This document shows, piece after piece, positions 54,763 through 64,000 of a DNA stretch of 64,000 bases. Below the pieces are notes generated by a model. That model searched no databases and was not told the origin of the DNA. It worked only from the letters and a program-made list of their open reading frames with translations. Within the stretch, counting starts at the first letter, position 1. Each line of letters opens with the position of its first letter. This DNA is from Gramella sp. MAR_2010_147 (GTDB taxonomy: Bacteria > Bacteroidota > Bacteroidia > Flavobacteriales > Flavobacteriaceae): contig NZ_LT629741.1 in assembly GCF_900105135.1 (NCBI RefSeq), forward strand, positions 1,488,001 through 1,552,000, read 5' to 3'. The position numbers and the translations under genes are program-made.

Positions 54763-57700
54763 ATGTATAAAACTACTTTTGGACCCCGAATCCATCATGT
54801 GCTTTTAATTATACTTCTATTCTTCACTATTTCTTCTCTAAAAGGTAGTGAGGCATATGGTTTTATTATAACCGGTACAGAGGTTGATAACAGAGATTAT
54901 TTCGATAAAATTAAAATAAGCAATTCTACATTTGAAGTTGCTTTCTCTCATTACCCAAAATTAAATTCTATACGTAACGAGAAAAGATCTTTATCAGAGT
55001 TAATTGATTTCAATTCTAACATAGAAATCAAACATGCTTATTCAAGTAATCTGGATTTAGAACTGAATGACAATGGAGAAATTACCCTAAACAAATCAGA
55101 TCTGGATTTAAGCATTTTTGATGGCCTAGGTCTGAATATAATCTCGGAAATTATTTTTAGCCAGGAAACTTTTGATTGCTCCAACGTAGGGAATAATACG
55201 GTAACCATAACCGCATCAGATATTTTTGGAAGATCTGTTTCACTAGATTTAGATATTAGAATTAATGATAGTATGGCTCCCGTTGCGAGAGCCAAAGATA
55301 TTACAGTGTTTCTGGACTCTGCTGGTCAAATTGTGATATCTCCAGAAGAAATTGACAATGGGTCCTGGGACAATTGTTCTATAGATTTATTATCTATAGA
55401 TCGCTCTGCCTTTAATTTCACAAATTTAGGCTCCAATAATATTACCCTTACAGTAACCGATATTTATTCTAATTGGAGCACTGCAAATGCTACTGTTACT
55501 GTACAGGATAACGAGCCTCCTACAGTGAGAACGAAGGATATCAGTATTGAACTTGATTCTAATGGACAGGCTTCAATTCAACCACTAGATGTGGATGATG
55601 GATCTACAGATAATAGCGAAATAGACAGTTACTCCCTTGATATTTCTAATTTTGATTGTTCAGATATTGGGCAAAATACGGTGGTTTTAACAGTAACAGA
55701 TATAGAGTCTAATTCTGCCTCTGCAGAAGCTCTCGTAACTGTAATAGATAATTCAGATCCAACGATTACAGCTCCCTCGGATATTCAAGCCGATACTGAT
55801 TCTAGCGATTGCAATGCTTCCAGCCTTAATTTAGGAACCGCTACAACTTCTGATAATTGCAACGTTGCATCGGTAGTAAGCGATGCTCCAACAGACTTTC
55901 CTTTAGGACAAACAACGGTAACATGGACGGTAACCGATGATGCAGGGAATACAGCGACAGATACACAAATTGTAAACGTTACAGACAATACAAACCCAAC
56001 AATTACCGCACCTGCAGATATTCAGACAGATACAGATTCTGTAGATTGTAATGCATCTGGCGTTACTTTGGGAACCGCTACAACTGCTGACAATTGCAAC
56101 GTTGCATCGGTAGTAAACGATGCCCCAACAGATTTTCCGTTAGGACAAACAACGGTAACATGGACGATAACCGATGATGCAGGTAATACAGCGACAGATA
56201 CACAAATTGTAAACGTTACAGATAATACAAACCCAACAATTACAGCACCTGCAAATATTCAGACAGATACAGATTCTGTAGATTGCAATGCATCTGGCGT
56301 TACTTTGGGAACCGCTGCAACTGCTGACAATTGCAATGTTGCATCAGTAGTAAACGATGCCCCAACAGATTTTCCTTTAGGACAGACAACGGTTACATGG
56401 ACGGTAACCGATGATGCTGGAAATACAGCAACAGATACTCAAATTATAACCGTTACAGATAATACAAATCCAACAATTACAGCTCCCGTAGATGTTGAGG
56501 CAAATACAGACGCTGCAGATTGTAATGCATATGGAGTTACTTTAGGAACAGCCACGACTGCTGACAATTGCAATGTAGCATTGGTAGAAAATGATGCTCC
56601 AACAGATTTTCCGTTAGGACAGACAACGGTAACATGGACAGTTACTGATGATGCTGGAAACACTGCTACAGACACACAAATTGTAAATGTTACAGATAAC
56701 GTTAAACCATTGATCACCGCCAGTGCAGATATAGATACTACAAATGACACCGGAAGTTGTGAGGCAAGTTTAAATATAACACCAGCAACTGCCACAGACA
56801 ACTGTTCCACACCTGCCCCTGTTGGCACAAGATCTGATGGCTTGTCATTGAACGATCCTTATCCAACGGGAAGTACCGTAATTACCTGGAATGTAGAAGA
56901 TGATAATGGAAATATTGCTGAAAGTGTTGATCAAATAGTTATTGTTGAAGATACTGAAGCACCTGTACAACCTGAAGTTGAAGATATTTTATGGGGTTGT
57001 GAATACACCGTGGAGGCTCCTATTGCAATTGATAATTGTTCTGGTGAGGTAACAGGAACAACTACAAATCCCACCACTTATTCTACTACCGGAGTTTATG
57101 AAATAACCTGGATCTTCCAGGATGAATACGGCAACACTTCTCAATTAATCCAAACTGTTGAAATTGATGAATTAACAGTTGGGTTATCCAAAACAGATGT
57201 TTTATGCAACGGATTTGAAACCGGGGAAGTAGTCGCAAATGTAACCGGAGGGGTTCAACCTTATTATTACTCATGGAAAGATGCAAATAATGCAGAAATT
57301 AGTACCGAAAGCTCCATTTCTAACCTGCCTGCAGGAAACTATTCTGTGACTGTTAAGGATTTAAATAACTGTGAGATTACAACACAAGTTGAAATTGAGC
57401 AACCGGAAACGCTGTCTATGACAGCTCCTACAAGTACTGCTACAACATGTTTCGACGGAAGCGATGGCTCGATCACAGTAGGTACAATGACTGGCGGTAC
57501 TGCACCATACCTATACTCAATAGATAACACTAATTTTCAATCTGAAACAACATTTAACAATCTACCCGCTGGTGATTACACCATTTTTGTAAAGGATGCT
57601 AATAATTGTTCATTGCAAATTGAAACCACTATAACAGAACCTGAAGTTTTATCTGGAACTCTTTCTAAAACAGATGTAAAGTGCTTTGAAGGTTCTGATG

Positions 57701-60700
57701 GAACTATCAGTATTTCAAACGCTTCAGGGGGAACTGCGGGATTTGAATACAGTATAGATAATGGAACTACGTGGCAACTTGATCCAAATTTTACGAATTT
57801 AGCTGCAGACACGTATGATATATTAATACGTGATAATTCCCAAACTGCATGTGAAGTAAATCTAGGAAATATCACTGTTAACCAACCCGCGACAAAAATT
57901 TCTGCAACCATTACAACTACTAGAACATCTGGAGCAGGTACGGCAACGGGGAGTGCCACCGCAAATCCTACAGGAGGGACACCGGGATATACTTATAGTT
58001 GGGTAGTTAGTGGTAGCACCACAGTTATTCAAACTACTAAAACTGCTAATAACCTGGAAGCTGGTGAATACACTGTTACCGTTACAGATATAAATGGCTG
58101 TAGTATAAGTAAAGATATCACCATCATAGATACTATTGAGGCTACAATATCTGCAAGATCTATATGTGAGGGCGGAGCTGGCGATATTAGAAAATCTTAT
58201 TATAAAGTTCTCGACGACACTGCTACTGGTGGTATAGGACCTTATACCTATAGTTGGGATTTTGGATCTGGTGCAAGTCCAGCAAGTGCAAACACCTCGA
58301 ATGGTTCTACAGAACATAGAATTAGCTATAGCACAGGAGGGTTAAAAGAAGTTAATTTAACGGTGACCGATAGTCAAGGGGAGTCCAAATTGATTATTAT
58401 CGAGCAATTTATTGGAACCTGCTTTGCAAATGACTGTGGTTCTAATGATTTACGGGTAAATGACTTTTATGTTGGCGATGCAAATGGTAACCAGATTGGA
58501 TCTGCAGACTGCCTTAATGTAGGTCCAAAATACTTATATCTTTCATTAGATGAAGGGCCTGATAGATATAGTTTATATATTGAATTGGCTTTTGTAAAGG
58601 AAAATAGATTTTTAAACAGTTCACCCCAGGGAATTACAGAAGTTGGAACTTTCTATTGTAATGAGACTATTCCAGATCAAGCCAGGCTTTTCGAGTTAGA
58701 AAATTGGGTTTGCGGAGATGAAATAACTATTGATAGTGTGTATCTCACATTTCAAAATAATAAAAATAAAAAATGTGGAACCAGTAATAAACCCAAGTGT
58801 TTCGGTAGTGACGATAGCAACGAAGTAACAACACCGCTCTTCGCTGTTGCTACTCCTAATGAAATTCTTTGTAATGGAACCAACACGGGTGTTATTGAAA
58901 TTGAAGTCTCAGGAGGTGCATTCCCATATGATTATAGTATTACTAGCAGCACAGCCGGTTTTCAATCTGAAAGAAGATTTCAAGATTTACCTGCAGGTGA
59001 TTATATCGCGTGGGTAAGAGACTCTCAGGGAGAAGTTTTTCAAACGGATCAAGTAACTATTGTGGCTCCCACAAATCCAATCGAGGTCACACCTTCGATT
59101 TCCGAAGAGATTGAATGTTTTGGTGATACTGGTGAAGCCACCGTATCGGCTACAGGAGGAACACCTTTTGAATCTGGTCCTGCGTATCAATACCTATGGA
59201 ATGATCCTAATGAGCAAACCACTAGTACTGCTGTTGATCTTGCTCCAGGAGAATACACCGTTACTGTAATAGACGCTAACGGTTGTCAGGAAATTGAATC
59301 TATAACTCTAGTGGATGCTCCGGAACTTTCTGTTCCAATTGCAGGTGAACCTCAGGAATTAGGTTGTGGAATACTTAGCACAACATTAAACGCCAATACT
59401 CCAGAATCTGGAATCGGAAAATGGACAATCGACACCTCAGTTTCTCCAACAGGTGGTCAATTTACAGATGACACTAATCCTAAAACTACCTTTACAGGAA
59501 ATCAGGGAATCTATACTTTAATCTGGACAATTGCCAATGAAGATGGGTCCTGTGCCAGGTTTGATACGGTAGAAATAAGTATCGTAGGAGAATGTTCAAA
59601 ATTAGATTTTGACGGGGTAGATGATCATATAACTTTTAATGATTCTTACGGATTAACATCAGGAAGTTTTAGTTTGGAAATATGGATTAAACCAGAGTCT
59701 ACCTCAGGAGTACAAACTGTGATTAGTAAAAAAGATAAAACTTCCAGTTCTGCAGGTTATGAATTAATTATCAATAATGGTTCTCCAAGTTTTAAATGGA
59801 ATGGTAAAACTCTTAGTACAGGAAACAAAATTGGAACAGATAGATGGTACCATATTGCGGTAATATATAATGGTACTGCCAGATTATATGTTGATGGAAT
59901 TGATGTTGGAAATGCCTCTGGCTCCAATCCAACAACCACTACCGCACCATTCTTATTAGGAGCTCTTTACGATTCTACAAGCCCGAACAGCCCAAAAAAT
60001 TTCTATTCAGGCTGGATGGAAGAATTTCGAGTATGGAATGTTGCCCTTACAAAGGAGCAACTTCAGTTTATGATGAACCAAAAATTAACTCAAAATGGAA
60101 CGCTTACCAAAGGGCAGGTACTTCCTATGAACGTTCCTGGTAATCTCCCATGGGCAAATTTGAAGGGATATTACAGGTTAGATCCTTTAGAAACATTGAA
60201 TGGATTAACCTTAGATATTTCTTCTTCACCAGTGAATGGTGAAATGAGAAACATAATAACAGATCAAAAGCTATCAGCGCCACTTCCATATATTTCAGAA
60301 GCAACAGGAAGCTGGAGAGAAAGATCCACCTGGGATACTAACATTGGGAATGAGCAGGAGAAATGGTGGGATGTCCCCAATGGAATTGGAGTTAATGGTG
60401 ATAGAATTAACTGGAATATTGTTGAAACTTCACACAATATCAATTCATCTGCCCAGGATATTTATGTTTTAGGATTGCTATCTAAAACACAGGAACTAAA
60501 AATCGATGGAAACGTTGATAATCAGACTGGCCAGGGACTTACTGTTACAAAATATCTCAAATTAGATGGAACAATAAACCTGGAAGGAAATTCTCAATTA
60601 GTTCAGACTACAGGAAGTATTTTAGATGAAGCCAGTACAGGTTATATTGATATAGATCAACAAGGTACTGCCAATAGCTTCAATTATAATTATTGGACAT

Positions 60701-62187
60701 CGCCAGTTTCATTAATCAGTTCTGCAAATAATTCTGGTTATACTATCGACAGTGTTTTAATGGATGGCACCAATCCAGACGAGCCCCAGAGTTTAAGCTT
60801 TAGCTATCAATTTCACTGGGCTGATGGTAATTATTCTGGAAATAAAAGAATAAGTTCTTACTGGCTTTATACTTTTAAAGGGACAGCAAATGACTATAGC
60901 GAATGGCATCAGTTTGGAGAATCGGAAGCACTAGAAGCAGGTATTGGTTTTAGCATGAAAGGAACTACCGGCTATGTTCCTGTAAGCAACCGCCAAAACT
61001 ATACTTTTCGTGGAAAACCGAACAATGGAGATATTAAGGTTTCCATTGGTGCCTCTGATCAAAATTTACTCACAGGGAATCCTTATCCATCGGCCATTGA
61101 TGCTCTGGAGTTTATTGGAGATAACCTTGGTGGCTTTAATGGAAGTTTATATTTCTGGGATCACTTTGGCGCCGTAAACTCTCACTATTTAGAGGAATAT
61201 GTTGGAGGATATGCAGTATACAATTTATCAGGAGGAATTGCTTCAGCATCATCTGTAGATTCCCGTATCAATCCTACCGGGGAGAAAAGTGCAAAAGCGC
61301 CACCAGGAAGATATATTCCTGTAGGACAGGCATTTTTTATAAGTTCCACTGGAGTTTCTTCTCCAAAAGAGATTACGTATAAGAACAAATACAGAGCATT
61401 TGTTCCAGAATCAACCGATGATTCTCAATTCCATAGCCAGGAAAAAGTAAATCCTAAAAAAGAACAGGAACAATATAAAAAAGATAGTAGATATAAAATC
61501 AGGCTGAAATTTGAGTCACCAAAAGGATATCACAGGCAGATCTTAGTAACAGCAGATGTGAATAGCTCCAGCGGTTTTGATCTTGGTTACGACGCTCCTC
61601 TTTTCGAAAATAATGTAGAGGATATGTATTGGATGATTGAAGAAACTGAATTTGTAATTCAGGCGGTTCCAGATTTTAATCTGAACCAGGTATTACCAAT
61701 CGGGTTAAAAATATCAGAAGCTGGTGAGTATACTATTAAACTGGATAGTTTAGAGAATATTAAATCCGAATTCAATATTTATTTGAAGGATAAACTGAAT
61801 GATGCTTATTTTGATCTGGTAAAAGACAATTACACGACAACAGCGGAAGAGGTTGGATCGTTTAATGAACGTTTTGAGATTGTATTTCAAAAACCAGTCA
61901 CTGAAGAACCGATAAAGGAAAACCCTGATCTAATAGACTCACCGATTCTGGATCTAAGTTACTTAAGGGATACCGACGAAATTGCGGTTCTAAATCCAGA
62001 TTTAATGAATGTTGATTTTGTTGAATTATACAGCATTTCAGGACAGTTAATAAAAACCTTCAAGGAAGTACCTACTGAAAGAGCTATTTTACTAAGTATA
62101 AACCAGAAATTAAGTTCAGCCGTCTATATTGTTAGAATATATTCCGGTGAGAATACATATTCAAGAAAAGTAATTATCACGAAATAG
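54763..62187 (+). CDS. Giant T9SS-secreted HYR/SprB-repeat protein with LamG domain
   Basis: 2474 residues with an N-terminal signal (LLIILLFFTISSLKG). Three divergent cadherin-like units are followed by four near-identical 79-residue HYR domains at about 330-645 and one divergent unit. SprB-type repeats follow at about 800-1110 (LCNGFETGEVVANVTGGVQPYYYSW, NLPAGNYSVTVKD), then a PKD-like unit, more SprB repeats, and a LamG domain at about 1614-1780 (LDFDGVDDHITFNDSYG). The C-terminal half matches that of the previous gene (for example EIDQQG or DIDQQG then NSFNYNYW). It ends with a type A T9SS sorting domain. SprB repeats point to gliding-type surface adhesion; the exact ligand is unknown. 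Confidence 0.9.
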   Translation: MYKTTFGPRIHHVLLIILLFFTISSLKGSEAYGFIITGTEVDNRDYFDKIKISNSTFEVAFSHYPKLNSIRNEKRSLSELIDFNSNIEIKHAYSSNLDLELNDNGEITLNKSDLDLSIFDGLGLNIISEIIFSQETFDCSNVGNNTVTITASDIFGRSVSLDLDIRINDSMAPVARAKDITVFLDSAGQIVISPEEIDNGSWDNCSIDLLSIDRSAFNFTNLGSNNITLTVTDIYSNWSTANATVTVQDNEPPTVRTKDISIELDSNGQASIQPLDVDDGSTDNSEIDSYSLDISNFDCSDIGQNTVVLTVTDIESNSASAEALVTVIDNSDPTITAPSDIQADTDSSDCNASSLNLGTATTSDNCNVASVVSDAPTDFPLGQTTVTWTVTDDAGNTATDTQIVNVTDNTNPTITAPADIQTDTDSVDCNASGVTLGTATTADNCNVASVVNDAPTDFPLGQTTVTWTITDDAGNTATDTQIVNVTDNTNPTITAPANIQTDTDSVDCNASGVTLGTAATADNCNVASVVNDAPTDFPLGQTTVTWTVTDDAGNTATDTQIITVTDNTNPTITAPVDVEANTDAADCNAYGVTLGTATTADNCNVALVENDAPTDFPLGQTTVTWTVTDDAGNTATDTQIVNVTDNVKPLITASADIDTTNDTGSCEASLNITPATATDNCSTPAPVGTRSDGLSLNDPYPTGSTVITWNVEDDNGNIAESVDQIVIVEDTEAPVQPEVEDILWGCEYTVEAPIAIDNCSGEVTGTTTNPTTYSTTGVYEITWIFQDEYGNTSQLIQTVEIDELTVGLSKTDVLCNGFETGEVVANVTGGVQPYYYSWKDANNAEISTESSISNLPAGNYSVTVKDLNNCEITTQVEIEQPETLSMTAPTSTATTCFDGSDGSITVGTMTGGTAPYLYSIDNTNFQSETTFNNLPAGDYTIFVKDANNCSLQIETTITEPEVLSGTLSKTDVKCFEGSDGTISISNASGGTAGFEYSIDNGTTWQLDPNFTNLAADTYDILIRDNSQTACEVNLGNITVNQPATKISATITTTRTSGAGTATGSATANPTGGTPGYTYSWVVSGSTTVIQTTKTANNLEAGEYTVTVTDINGCSISKDITIIDTIEATISARSICEGGAGDIRKSYYKVLDDTATGGIGPYTYSWDFGSGASPASANTSNGSTEHRISYSTGGLKEVNLTVTDSQGESKLIIIEQFIGTCFANDCGSNDLRVNDFYVGDANGNQIGSADCLNVGPKYLYLSLDEGPDRYSLYIELAFVKENRFLNSSPQGITEVGTFYCNETIPDQARLFELENWVCGDEITIDSVYLTFQNNKNKKCGTSNKPKCFGSDDSNEVTTPLFAVATPNEILCNGTNTGVIEIEVSGGAFPYDYSITSSTAGFQSERRFQDLPAGDYIAWVRDSQGEVFQTDQVTIVAPTNPIEVTPSISEEIECFGDTGEATVSATGGTPFESGPAYQYLWNDPNEQTTSTAVDLAPGEYTVTVIDANGCQEIESITLVDAPELSVPIAGEPQELGCGILSTTLNANTPESGIGKWTIDTSVSPTGGQFTDDTNPKTTFTGNQGIYTLIWTIANEDGSCARFDTVEISIVGECSKLDFDGVDDHITFNDSYGLTSGSFSLEIWIKPESTSGVQTVISKKDKTSSSAGYELIINNGSPSFKWNGKTLSTGNKIGTDRWYHIAVIYNGTARLYVDGIDVGNASGSNPTTTTAPFLLGALYDSTSPNSPKNFYSGWMEEFRVWNVALTKEQLQFMMNQKLTQNGTLTKGQVLPMNVPGNLPWANLKGYYRLDPLETLNGLTLDISSSPVNGEMRNIITDQKLSAPLPYISEATGSWRERSTWDTNIGNEQEKWWDVPNGIGVNGDRINWNIVETSHNINSSAQDIYVLGLLSKTQELKIDGNVDNQTGQGLTVTKYLKLDGTINLEGNSQLVQTTGSILDEASTGYIDIDQQGTANSFNYNYWTSPVSLISSANNSGYTIDSVLMDGTNPDEPQSLSFSYQFHWADGNYSGNKRISSYWLYTFKGTANDYSEWHQFGESEALEAGIGFSMKGTTGYVPVSNRQNYTFRGKPNNGDIKVSIGASDQNLLTGNPYPSAIDALEFIGDNLGGFNGSLYFWDHFGAVNSHYLEEYVGGYAVYNLSGGIASASSVDSRINPTGEKSAKAPPGRYIPVGQAFFISSTGVSSPKEITYKNKYRAFVPESTDDSQFHSQEKVNPKKEQEQYKKDSRYKIRLKFESPKGYHRQILVTADVNSSSGFDLGYDAPLFENNVEDMYWMIEETEFVIQAVPDFNLNQVLPIGLKISEAGEYTIKLDSLENIKSEFNIYLKDKLNDAYFDLVKDNYTTTAEEVGSFNERFEIVFQKPVTEEPIKENPDLIDSPILDLSYLRDTDEIAVLNPDLMNVDFVELYSISGQLIKTFKEVPTERAILLSINQKLSSAVYIVRIYSGENTYSRKVIITK
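55750..56697 (+). repeat. Four near-identical 237-bp HYR-coding units
   Basis: Unit starts at 55750, 55987, 56224 and 56461, each exactly 237 bp (79 codons), with only scattered base changes. Each encodes TDFPLGQTTVTW and TDDAGNTATDTQI. The high DNA identity implies recent duplication or gene conversion, and the copy number is likely to vary. Confidence 0.9.
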
Positions 62188-62188
62188 A

Positions 62189-62818
62189 TTAACCCCTATA
62201 TTTCATAGGCAGGTAAACTACTTTTTTGGTTTCAAAAAATTCTTCCTCAAAATAATTGGAAAGCTCAAAGATTTTTGCTGTGCGATAATCTTTGAGTTCT
62301 TCAGTTAATTCACCACCCTTTAAATAGAGAATTCCATTTTTTAACTCATGGTTACTCTCTTTGGCAATTTTACCTTTAACCCATCTCACGAAAGATGGCA
62401 TCACAGCCACAGCCCTGCTAACGATGAAATCATAATTTCCATTTAGCTCTTCTACTCTTTGATTAAAAGATGTGACATTTTTCAAACCAAGTCCTTCAGC
62501 AACTTCATCTACCACCTTGATTTTCTTTCCAATAGAATCTACTAAATGAAATATGCTATCAGGGTACATAATAGCCAGAGGAATTCCGGGAAATCCACCT
62601 CCCGTTCCAACATCAAGAATTTTAGAATTAGGTTTAAACCTCTGAACCTTCGTAATTCCCAATGAATGCAGGACATGCCGAAGATAAAGCTCATCGATAT
62701 CTTTTCTGGAAACGACGTTGATCTTTAAATTCCAATCTTTATATAAGTTCTCTAATTTTTCAAATTTTGAGATCTGATCTTCAGTTAATTCAGGAAAATA
62801 TTTTCTAAGTAGTTCCAA
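62189..62818 (-). CDS. rsmG: 16S rRNA m7G527 methyltransferase
   Basis: 209 residues, the normal length of RsmG (GidB). NWNLKINVVSRKD-like N terminus, ILDVGTGGGFPGIPLAIMYPD (SAM motif) and DFIVSRAVAVMPSFVRWV are family blocks. It methylates N7 of G527 in 16S rRNA. Its end lies 1 bp from the convergent giant gene. Confidence 0.95.
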   Translation of the reverse strand: MELLRKYFPELTEDQISKFEKLENLYKDWNLKINVVSRKDIDELYLRHVLHSLGITKVQRFKPNSKILDVGTGGGFPGIPLAIMYPDSIFHLVDSIGKKIKVVDEVAEGLGLKNVTSFNQRVEELNGNYDFIVSRAVAVMPSFVRWVKGKIAKESNHELKNGILYLKGGELTEELKDYRTAKIFELSNYFEEEFFETKKVVYLPMKYRG

Positions 62819-62834
62819 GGTCTTTTATTTTCTG

Positions 62835-62842
62835 CAAAAGTA
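62835..62842 (-). promoter_or_regulatory. rsmG promoter -7 box
   Basis: TACTTTTG on the minus strand, 17 bp before the start codon. A TTG at 62868-62870 is 25 bp further upstream, slightly beyond usual spacing. Confidence 0.4.
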
Positions 62843-62877
62843 GTTATTTTTTATTGCTATTTTTTTTCAAAATCAGA

Positions 62878-62906
62878 TTGGTGGAAATTTTAAAATTTTA
62901 ACTTTG
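62878..62906 (+). promoter_or_regulatory. Promoter of the aminotransferase gene
   Basis: TTG at 62878-62880 and TAACTTTG at 62899-62906, 18 bp apart, match the Bacteroidota -33/-7 pair well. The leader would be about 65 nt. Confidence 0.55.
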
Positions 62907-62977
62907 AAACTATTCTTAGTTTACCTGAGAATCACGCGCAAAAGAAACAGTTGCATTAAGAATTAAAATTTAAAATC

Positions 62978-64000
62978 ATGCAAGAAAAATTATCAGATCG
63001 CATTAACTCAATGGCAACCTCCCAAACTCTCGCAATGGCTGCGAAGGCGCGTGAATTAAAAGCTGAAGGAAAAGACATTATTGGTCTAAGCCTTGGGGAA
63101 CCCGATTTTAATACACCAGATTTCATTAAAGAAGCAGCCATACAGGCTATTAATGAAAATTACAACTCCTACACACCCGTAGATGGTTATGTAGAATTAA
63201 AGGATGCGATTATTAATAAATTTAAGAGAGACAATGATCTGGAGTATGATAGATCACAAATTGTAGTTTCCACAGGAGCCAAGCAATCTCTGGCGAATGT
63301 TGCTATGGTTGTACTTAATCCTGGAGATGAAGTGCTACTCCCATGCCCTTACTGGGTAAGTTATGCTGAAATTGTAAAGCTGGCTGAAGGTGTTCCCGTT
63401 GAGGTTCCTACCAGTGTAGAAACAGATTTCAAAATTACTCCAGAGCAACTAGAAGCTGCAATTACACCTAAAACAAAAATGATCTGGTATAGTTCCCCTT
63501 GCAACCCAAGCGGAATGGTGTATAGCAAAGAAGAACTTAGAGCGCTTGCAGATGTTCTTAAAAAATATCCAGATATTATTGTGGTAAGCGACGAAATTTA
63601 CGAACATATAAATTTTGTTGGAGATCACGCATCTATGGCCGGTTTTGAAGATATGTATAACAGAACCGTAACGGTAAATGGAGTTTCAAAAGCCTTTGCC
63701 ATGACCGGCTGGAGAATTGGGTATATTGGTGCTCCTTCTTATATTGCCAGGGCCTGTAATAAAATGCAGGGGCAAATAACCAGTGGAGCTAATTGTATTG
63801 CTCAACGTGCCGTAATTACAGCTTTGGATGCACCGGTAAGTAAGATTAGTCACATGATCGATACTTTCAAAAATCGAAGAAAATTAATTATAGATCTTTT
63901 GAATAATATTGATGGTTTTGTCACTACTGAACCTGAAGGTGCGTTTTATGTTTTCCCTAATGTATCATCTTTCTTCGGAAAAACTATTAAAGGACATGAA
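62978..64000 (+). CDS. Aspartate-type aminotransferase (class I/II, PLP), cut by the window end
   Basis: The first 341 residues of a PLP aminotransferase. SLGEPDFNTPDFIKEAA, PVDGYVELKDAI, PCPYWVSYAEIVKLAEG, SSPCNPSGMVYS (Asn of the PLP site), VVSDEIYEHINF (Asp, Tyr) and NGVSKAFAMTGWRIGY (catalytic Lys in SKAF) are all present. This is the pattern of AspC/AatA-like enzymes that make aspartate. Roughly 50-60 residues are missing at the right edge. Confidence 0.93.
   Translation, partial: MQEKLSDRINSMATSQTLAMAAKARELKAEGKDIIGLSLGEPDFNTPDFIKEAAIQAINENYNSYTPVDGYVELKDAIINKFKRDNDLEYDRSQIVVSTGAKQSLANVAMVVLNPGDEVLLPCPYWVSYAEIVKLAEGVPVEVPTSVETDFKITPEQLEAAITPKTKMIWYSSPCNPSGMVYSKEELRALADVLKKYPDIIVVSDEIYEHINFVGDHASMAGFEDMYNRTVTVNGVSKAFAMTGWRIGYIGAPSYIARACNKMQGQITSGANCIAQRAVITALDAPVSKISHMIDTFKNRRKLIIDLLNNIDGFVTTEPEGAFYVFPNVSSFFGKTIKGHE

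Noticed and set aside
55750..56697. Regular repeats considered as a CRISPR array
   Set aside because: The units are 237 bp, in frame and encode HYR domains; there are no short repeats with unique spacers and no cas genes.

Overview
The window looks like a chromosomal segment of a marine member of the Flavobacteriaceae (Bacteroidota), of the Gramella/Christiangramia or Salegentibacter sort; the genus is inference. The basis is an AT-rich genome with TAnnTTTG promoter boxes, T9SS sorting domains, HYR and SprB surface repeats, a T9SS plug protein, a Na+-NQR operon, and Bacteroidota-type families such as DUF1599, DUF4293, DUF3667, BT_3928 and a Rho with an Asn/Asp/Arg-rich insert.

Positions 1-9803 form an accessory island beside the 3' end of a tRNA-Arg gene. 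It holds a tyrosine integrase, an excisionase-like HTH protein overlapping a filamentous-phage-type replication initiator, a secreted TonB-C-like protein, a type IIG restriction-modification enzyme, and a divergent two-gene PIN-nuclease module with an unrecognised partner. A tandem pair of AGGGCTAA motifs occurs at both ends (32-52 and 9679-9699), which suggests that nearly the whole element is in view and that its far end lies just left of base 1. Non-coding structures in it include a nested palindrome of about 155 bp (8074-8227), a hairpin with ACTTGTAT repeats beside the replication gene (5455-5558), and a dyad before the restriction gene.

Positions 9804-44050 are core genome. They run through a lipoprotein metalloprotease, clpS-prmA-tpiA with BT_3928 and DUF1599 genes, folP-cdaA, an ABC exporter, truA, a phosphoesterase, DUF4293, rho, tRNA-Gly, a ClpP paralogue with two GNAT proteins, two convergent L,D-transpeptidases, gpmI, a thioredoxin-like lipoprotein, a HAD protein, map with an overlapping NUMOD4/HNH-like gene and a methyltransferase. 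The nqrABCDEF operon follows, with a small conserved gene and apbE beyond it; ApbE is the enzyme that attaches FMN to NqrB and NqrC. Then come the T9SS plug protein, a DUF3667 protein, apaG, an NRDE protein and P5C dehydrogenase.

Positions 44284-62187 encode two giant adjacent secreted proteins (3442 and 2474 residues). Both have a LamG domain, a shared C-terminal half of roughly 860-900 residues and a T9SS type A sorting end; their N-terminal repeat arrays differ (PKD/Ig-like in the first, HYR plus SprB in the second). The window ends with rsmG and the start of an aspartate-type aminotransferase.

The best candidates for undescribed biology are the PIN/partner module, the 8074-8227 structured element, and a 25-nt palindromic repeat family with covarying stem bases (21950, 32458, 32501).
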